DNA of 8,178 nucleotides, taken from positions 1 to 8,178 of the forward strand of contig DSBH01000061.1 in NCBI GenBank assembly GCA_011056825.1, written 5' to 3'. Shown here in pieces: positions 4,911-8,178 of this stretch (position 1 is its first letter; each line of letters opens with the position of its first letter). The notes below the pieces were generated by a model, which was not told the origin of the DNA, made no database searches, and was given only the letters and a program-made list of their open reading frames with translations. The DNA is from Deltaproteobacteria bacterium (lineage in GTDB: Bacteria > Desulfobacterota > Syntrophia > Syntrophales > UBA2210). The position numbers and the translations under genes are program-made.

Positions 4911-7136
4911 TCAGGCGCATTCGCTGTAGCCGCAAATGCGGCAGACAGCGCATCCTCCCTCGTGTTCAAGGATGCCGCCGCAGTCCGGGCAGGCGCCCCT
5001 GAGAAAGACCGGTTTTTCCTGTATGGCGCCGTAACCGTTGGCTTTCATGTGGGCCTGGATCGCCTTGGCAACTGCATCCGCGCAGGACAACACCTTGTTT
5101 TCACCGAACCCCGAAGGTGAATGACAGGAAATTCCCTGGAGTTGCTTGACGACCTGGCGGCCCTGAATGCCACTCCGCCAGGCAAGAGACACCAGGCGGC
5201 CGATGGCTTCGCACTGCGACGCGGCACAACCGCCAGCTTTTCCCATGGTGGTAAAGAGTTCGAAGAGTCCCGTCTGGTCTTCGTTGATGGTGATATAAAT
5301 GGGGCCGCATCCCGTCTGCAACTGGTAGGTCCAGCCCTTCAGCACCCGCGGGCGTTCGCGCTTCACCGGCAACTGTTCCTCCGCGCGGCCGTCCTCTTCC
5401 TGTGTCGTCGCGGCGCCCCTGGAAAGCACCTGGCGGTCGCGTGAGCCGTCGCGGTAAATCGTGACTCCCTTGCATCCCAGTTTCCAGGCAAGTTCATAGA
5501 CAGTAGCCACGTCTTCCACGGTTGCGCTTTTGGCGAAATTGACTGTTTTGCTCACAGCGTTGTCCGTGTATGCCTGAAAGGCGGCCTGCATACGAATGTG
5601 CACATCAGGCGGAATGTCATGCGCGGTGACGAAGACCTTCCGGATATTTTCGGGAACATCCTCCATGTCGCGGACTGATCCGTTCTGGGCGATTCGCTCC
5701 ATCAGCTCGGAAGAATAAAAGCCCTGTTCCCGCGCCATACGTTCGAAAAGTGGGTGCACTTCCACCAGGATGTCGTTGTCCATGACCTGTCGCACGTACG
5801 AGACGGCGAAAATCGGCTCGACTCCGGAAGAGGCGTTGGCTATAATCGAGATGGTCCCCGTAGGAGCCACGGTGGTGACCGTGGCATTGCGAATCGGAGA
5901 TTCACCCCGCTGTTCGAAAAGCGATCCGGTGAAATTCGGGAAGGGTCCTCTCTGTTCGGCAAGTTTCCGTGAGGCTTCAATTCCTTCATCCTGAATGAAT
6001 TTCATAACCGTACCGGCCAGTTCGACAGCCTCCGGCGAGTCATAGGGAATATTCAGAAGAATGATCATGTCGGCCCATCCCATGACTCCCAGGCCGATCT
6101 TGCGGTTTCCCATGGTCATGTCCCTGATTTCCGGCAGGGGATAGTGATTCGCCTCCACCACGTTATCCAGGAAGTGCACCGAGAGGTGTATGATCTCCTT
6201 CAACCGGTTCCAGTCAACGGCGCCGTCATTCACGAACTTTCCAAGGTTGATCGATCCAAGATTGCAGGATTCATAGGGCAACAGCGGTTGTTCCCCGCAG
6301 GGGTTTGTTGATTCGATGGTTCCCACGTGGGGCGTGGGATTGTCTCGGTTCAGGCGGTCCAGAAAGACAATACCCGGTTCGCCGTTATCCCAGGCCTGAT
6401 TCACAATTCTGTTGAACACTTTCCGGGCGTTGAGCGTTCCCGCGACTTCGCCGTTGCGGGGATTGACGAGGTCGTAGTTTTCGTCCCGCCCGACGGCTTC
6501 CATGAAGGCTTCCGTGACTCCGACGGAAATATTGAAATTGTTAAGCTGTTTTTTGTCGGCTTTGCACATGATGAAATCCATGATGTCGGGATGATCTACC
6601 CGCAGGATTCCCATGTTGGCTCCCCGCCGTGTTCCACCCTGCTTGATGGTTTCCGTCGCCACGTCGAAAACACGCATGAACGAGATGGGACCGCTGGAAA
6701 CGCCGGTTGTGCTCTTGACCACGTCGCTGGCCGGTCGCAGGCGGGAAAAAGAAAATCCCGTGCCGCCTCCCGATTTGTGGATCAACGCCGTGTGTTTCAC
6801 GGCGTCGAATATTTCTTCCATGGAATCGCCCACCGGTAAAACGAAACAGGCGGCCAGCTGGCCCAGCTCGCGGCCCGCGTTCATCAGGGTGGGGGAATTG
6901 GGCATGAACTCGAGACGCGCCATCATGTCGTAGAACCGGTCTGCCAGTTTCTCCGTGTCGGCTTTCGAGTCGAAAACGCTGTCGGCTTCGGCTATGGTGC
7001 GGGCGACCCGCCGGAACATGTCCGCCGGGGTTTCCAGGACCTTGCCGTCCCGGTCCCGTTTCAGATACCGTCGTTCGAGGACGGTGACGGCGTTAGCTGA
7101 GAGTTGTGGTTCCGGCGGGGAAACGTTCCGGCTCAT
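4911..7136 (-). CDS. nrdJ: Adenosylcobalamin-dependent (class II) ribonucleoside-diphosphate reductase
   Basis: Reduces ribonucleotides to deoxyribonucleotides with a thiyl radical made from coenzyme B12, without needing oxygen. It has 741 residues. The active-site block NPCGEQPLLPYESCNLGSIN (278-297) gives Asn278, thiyl Cys280 and Glu282, with Cys291 as one of the redox pair and Cys97 (QLAACFVLP) as the partner. KSGGGTGFSFSRLRP (121-135), GGTRRGANMG (167-176) and PTGTIS (425-430) are further family motifs. A TSCPD-type domain (about 605-695) precedes a cysteine-rich tail with CPDC (716-719) and CAVCRIC (729-735), the likely re-reducing or zinc-binding end. No ATP-cone precedes the catalytic domain. 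I chose ATG 7136, with AGGAG 9 bases upstream; the frame stays open to 7214, but that extension is hydrophobic, lacks a ribosome site and would cover the promoter. NrdR-like boxes lie upstream. Confidence 0.96.
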   Translation of the reverse strand: MSRNVSPPEPQLSANAVTVLERRYLKRDRDGKVLETPADMFRRVARTIAEADSVFDSKADTEKLADRFYDMMARLEFMPNSPTLMNAGRELGQLAACFVLPVGDSMEEIFDAVKHTALIHKSGGGTGFSFSRLRPASDVVKSTTGVSSGPISFMRVFDVATETIKQGGTRRGANMGILRVDHPDIMDFIMCKADKKQLNNFNISVGVTEAFMEAVGRDENYDLVNPRNGEVAGTLNARKVFNRIVNQAWDNGEPGIVFLDRLNRDNPTPHVGTIESTNPCGEQPLLPYESCNLGSINLGKFVNDGAVDWNRLKEIIHLSVHFLDNVVEANHYPLPEIRDMTMGNRKIGLGVMGWADMIILLNIPYDSPEAVELAGTVMKFIQDEGIEASRKLAEQRGPFPNFTGSLFEQRGESPIRNATVTTVAPTGTISIIANASSGVEPIFAVSYVRQVMDNDILVEVHPLFERMAREQGFYSSELMERIAQNGSVRDMEDVPENIRKVFVTAHDIPPDVHIRMQAAFQAYTDNAVSKTVNFAKSATVEDVATVYELAWKLGCKGVTIYRDGSRDRQVLSRGAATTQEEDGRAEEQLPVKRERPRVLKGWTYQLQTGCGPIYITINEDQTGLFELFTTMGKAGGCAASQCEAIGRLVSLAWRSGIQGRQVVKQLQGISCHSPSGFGENKVLSCADAVAKAIQAHMKANGYGAIQEKPVFLRGACPDCGGILEHEGGCAVCRICGYSECA

Positions 7137-7180
7137 GATGTTCTTCTCCTTGGAAATAGTTGATAATTTCAGGAATAAAT

Positions 7181-7196
7181 ACGCTATATATAGACA
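7181..7196. promoter_or_regulatory. NrdR-box-like operator (promoter-distal half, nearer nrdJ)
   Basis: The 16 bases ACGCTATATATAGACA match 12 of 16 positions of the remembered NrdR box consensus ACACWATATATWGTGT, including the whole ATATAT core and its flanking W bases. The site lies just downstream of the expected nrdJ transcription start. It is paired with a second box 30 bp away (centre to centre). NrdR is the nucleotide-sensing repressor of ribonucleotide reductase genes. Confidence 0.72.
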
Positions 7197-7204
7197 GGTT
7201 ATTA

Positions 7205-7233
7205 ATTTCACCACAATATATGGGGGGTGTCAA
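7205..7233 (-). promoter_or_regulatory. Candidate nrdJ promoter
   Basis: On the minus strand, a perfect -35 TTGACA (7233-7228) is followed after 17 bases by TGAAAT (7210-7205), four of six -10 matches. The start would fall near 7198, about 60 bases before the nrdJ ATG. The two NrdR-like boxes overlap the spacer and start region, as expected for a repressor. The leader is too short for a cobalamin riboswitch. Confidence 0.55.
7211..7226. promoter_or_regulatory. NrdR-box-like operator (within the nrdJ promoter spacer)
   Basis: The 16 bases CCACAATATATGGGGG match 12 of 16 positions of the NrdR box consensus, with an intact CACAATATAT half and a weaker right half. The box fills most of the spacer between the nrdJ -35 and -10. 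Fourteen bases separate it from the other box, close to the 15-16 usual for tandem NrdR sites, so both would face the same side of the helix. Confidence 0.68.
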
Positions 7234-7276
7234 TGGTATTTTGTCATGCGAGAATAATTTTCCACGCATCATATTT

Positions 7277-7306
7277 TTGACAGAAAGTCGCCGGTTGTGC
7301 TTTACT
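7277..7306 (+). promoter_or_regulatory. Candidate promoter for the nitroreductase gene
   Basis: On the plus strand, a perfect -35 TTGACA (7277-7282) is followed after 18 bases by TTTACT (7301-7306), four of six -10 matches, preceded directly by TGC, an extended -10 feature. The start would fall near 7313, about 50 bases before the ATG. It is divergent from the nrdJ promoter and about 45 bases away from it. Confidence 0.5.
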
Positions 7307-7361
7307 TCCTGAGAATTTAAAAATATTTTTATTTCCCGTATTGCATGAAAGAGGAGGATCC

Positions 7362-8030
7362 ATGGAACTGCATGAGGCAATTCAGAAACGCAGGAGCATT
7401 CGCGGCTATCTTCCCGATCCGGTACCGCGGGAACTACTGGAGGAGATCATCGCCCTTTCACTAAGGGCGCCGTCGGCCATGAACACGCAGCCTTGGGAAA
7501 TTGCCGTTGTCACCGGCGAGCCCCTGGAAGAGCTGCGTCGGGCCCACACGGAGATGCTGCAGGCCGGTACGCCGCCGGGTACGGATTTTGACACGGCGAA
7601 ACCCTTTGAAGGAGTTTATAAGGAGCGACAGCGGGCGCTGGGTTTTACACTGTACGGTCACCTGGGAATTGAAAGGGATGACAAAGAAAAGCGCACAGAA
7701 TGGACTATAAAAGGATTCCGGGGATTCGACGCGCCGGCACTGATCGTGATTGCTGCCGATGAAACCCTCGACGACCGTGTCGCGGCATCCGATATAGGGG
7801 GCCTTGCCCAGACAATATGTCTGGCCGCTCTCGAGCACGGGCTGGGAACATGCATCAACACCCAGGGAGTGGCTTATCCTCGAGTGATGCGTCAAATAAT
7901 CGGCATGCCTGAAACAAAAAAACTTCACCTCTGCATTTCCGTCGGTTATCCCGATGAAAGCCATCCGGCCAACCGCCTCATGAGCGACCGGGAACCGATG
8001 GATAACATGGTAACCTGGGTGGGTTTTTAA
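7362..8030 (+). CDS. Nitroreductase-family FMN-dependent oxidoreductase
   Basis: A 222-residue flavoprotein of the nitroreductase fold, expected to use NAD(P)H to reduce nitro, quinone or similar electron-poor compounds; the natural substrate cannot be read from the sequence. FMN-contacting motifs are KRRSIRGY (9-16), RAPSAMNTQPWE (36-46), the GLGTC stretch (160-164) and SVGYPDE (193-199). Residues about 65-125 form the variable insertion that shapes the active site and differs between subfamilies. No signal peptide or membrane segment is seen, so it is cytoplasmic. I chose ATG 7362, preceded by GAGGAGG only 4 bases away; an in-frame TTG at 7341 would add seven residues that include this ribosome site, so it is unlikely. 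It is the only confident plus-strand gene and diverges from nrdJ; the NrdR-like boxes lie over 50 bases upstream of its promoter, so shared control is not implied. Confidence 0.93.
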   Translation: MELHEAIQKRRSIRGYLPDPVPRELLEEIIALSLRAPSAMNTQPWEIAVVTGEPLEELRRAHTEMLQAGTPPGTDFDTAKPFEGVYKERQRALGFTLYGHLGIERDDKEKRTEWTIKGFRGFDAPALIVIAADETLDDRVAASDIGGLAQTICLAALEHGLGTCINTQGVAYPRVMRQIIGMPETKKLHLCISVGYPDESHPANRLMSDREPMDNMVTWVGF

Positions 8031-8045
8031 AAAGAGTGGGGACGT

Positions 8046-8061
8046 AGTTAACTATTTAACT
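8046..8061. repeat. AT-rich palindrome downstream of the nitroreductase
   Basis: AGTTAA (8046-8051) and TTAACT (8056-8061) form a 6-bp inverted repeat around CTAT, preceded by GGGGACGT (8039-8045 and neighbours), with GTAG spanning 8044-8047. It lies between two apparently convergent reading frames. The stem is too AT-rich and lacks a U-tract, so it is a poor terminator. It resembles the kind of short palindrome found at ends of small repeats, but one copy proves nothing. Confidence 0.3.
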
Positions 8062-8073
8062 CAACTTTCGGGA

Positions 8074-8178
8074 TTAGCATTTATTGAGAGCAAGTGTGTT
8101 CTTTGGCAGATTAACGTAAGCAAGAGCCTCCTCCATTATCGTATCCAGGAGAGATCGTGCTGTTTTTTCACAGAAAGA
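8074..8178 (-). CDS. Possible 3' end of an unidentified leftward gene
   Basis: The minus strand from the right edge is open for 34 codons and ends at TAA (8076-8074). The peptide begins SFCEKTARSLLDTIMEEA and ends NTLALNKC; it looks helical and amphipathic like a real protein C-terminus. I do not recognise the family. One plus-strand frame is also open across this stretch, so coding is not proven. If real, the gene converges with the nitroreductase and ends 43 bases from it. Confidence 0.4.
   Translation of the reverse strand, partial: SFCEKTARSLLDTIMEEALAYVNLPKNTLALNKC

Noticed and set aside
6327..6839. 170-residue plus-strand reading frame
   Set aside because: It is antisense to the conserved catalytic core of nrdJ and has no family features.
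7137..7214. N-terminal extension of NrdJ to an upstream start at 7214
   Set aside because: The added residues are hydrophobic and unlike NrdJ, there is no ribosome site, and the stretch covers an NrdR-like box and part of the promoter region.
7137..7361. Cobalamin riboswitch upstream of the B12-dependent reductase
   Set aside because: The nrdJ leader is only about 60 bases and AT-rich, with no B12-box-like sequence; there is not enough room.

Overview
The window is a chromosomal stretch of a bacterium with fairly high GC. It holds six complete genes, one gene cut by the left edge, and a possible gene end at the right edge. The genes are ectoine synthesis (ectA-ectB-ectC), a coenzyme-B12-dependent (class II) ribonucleotide reductase, and a nitroreductase. 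With strong Shine-Dalgarno sites, this suggests a salt-adapted anaerobe or facultative anaerobe. A marine or hypersaline Desulfobacterota-type lineage would fit, but that is a guess from gene content; there is no rRNA or lineage marker here.

Layout, left to right. Positions 1-2124 (minus strand) carry ectA-ectB-ectC, transcribed leftward: diaminobutyrate acetyltransferase, diaminobutyrate transaminase and the first 95 codons of ectoine synthase. A 268-base gap (2125-2392) holds the likely ectA promoter and leader. Positions 2393-4321 (minus) encode a secreted 5'-nucleotidase-type metallophosphoesterase with a C-terminal membrane anchor. Positions 4419-4856 (minus) encode a small PPC-domain (DUF296) protein. 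Positions 4911-7136 (minus) encode NrdJ. A 225-base divergent region (7137-7361) separates nrdJ from a rightward nitroreductase-family gene (7362-8030). The last 148 bases hold a short AT-rich palindrome and what may be the 3' end of a leftward gene.

How they work together. EctA, EctB and EctC form the pathway from aspartate semialdehyde to ectoine: transamination (EctB), acetylation (EctA), cyclisation (EctC). The order ectABC with short gaps or overlap indicates one operon. NrdJ makes deoxyribonucleotides, and its promoter carries two sequences that match the NrdR box, 30 bp apart centre to centre, so NrdR repression is likely. The PPC gene lies 54 bases behind nrdJ and is probably cotranscribed. 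The nucleotidase has its own candidate promoter but could also receive read-through. Apart from the NrdR sites, the most useful observations are intercistronic hairpins, a leader reading frame overlapping the ectA start, and the right-edge palindrome. I see no convincing undescribed multi-gene system, CRISPR array, tRNA or rRNA.
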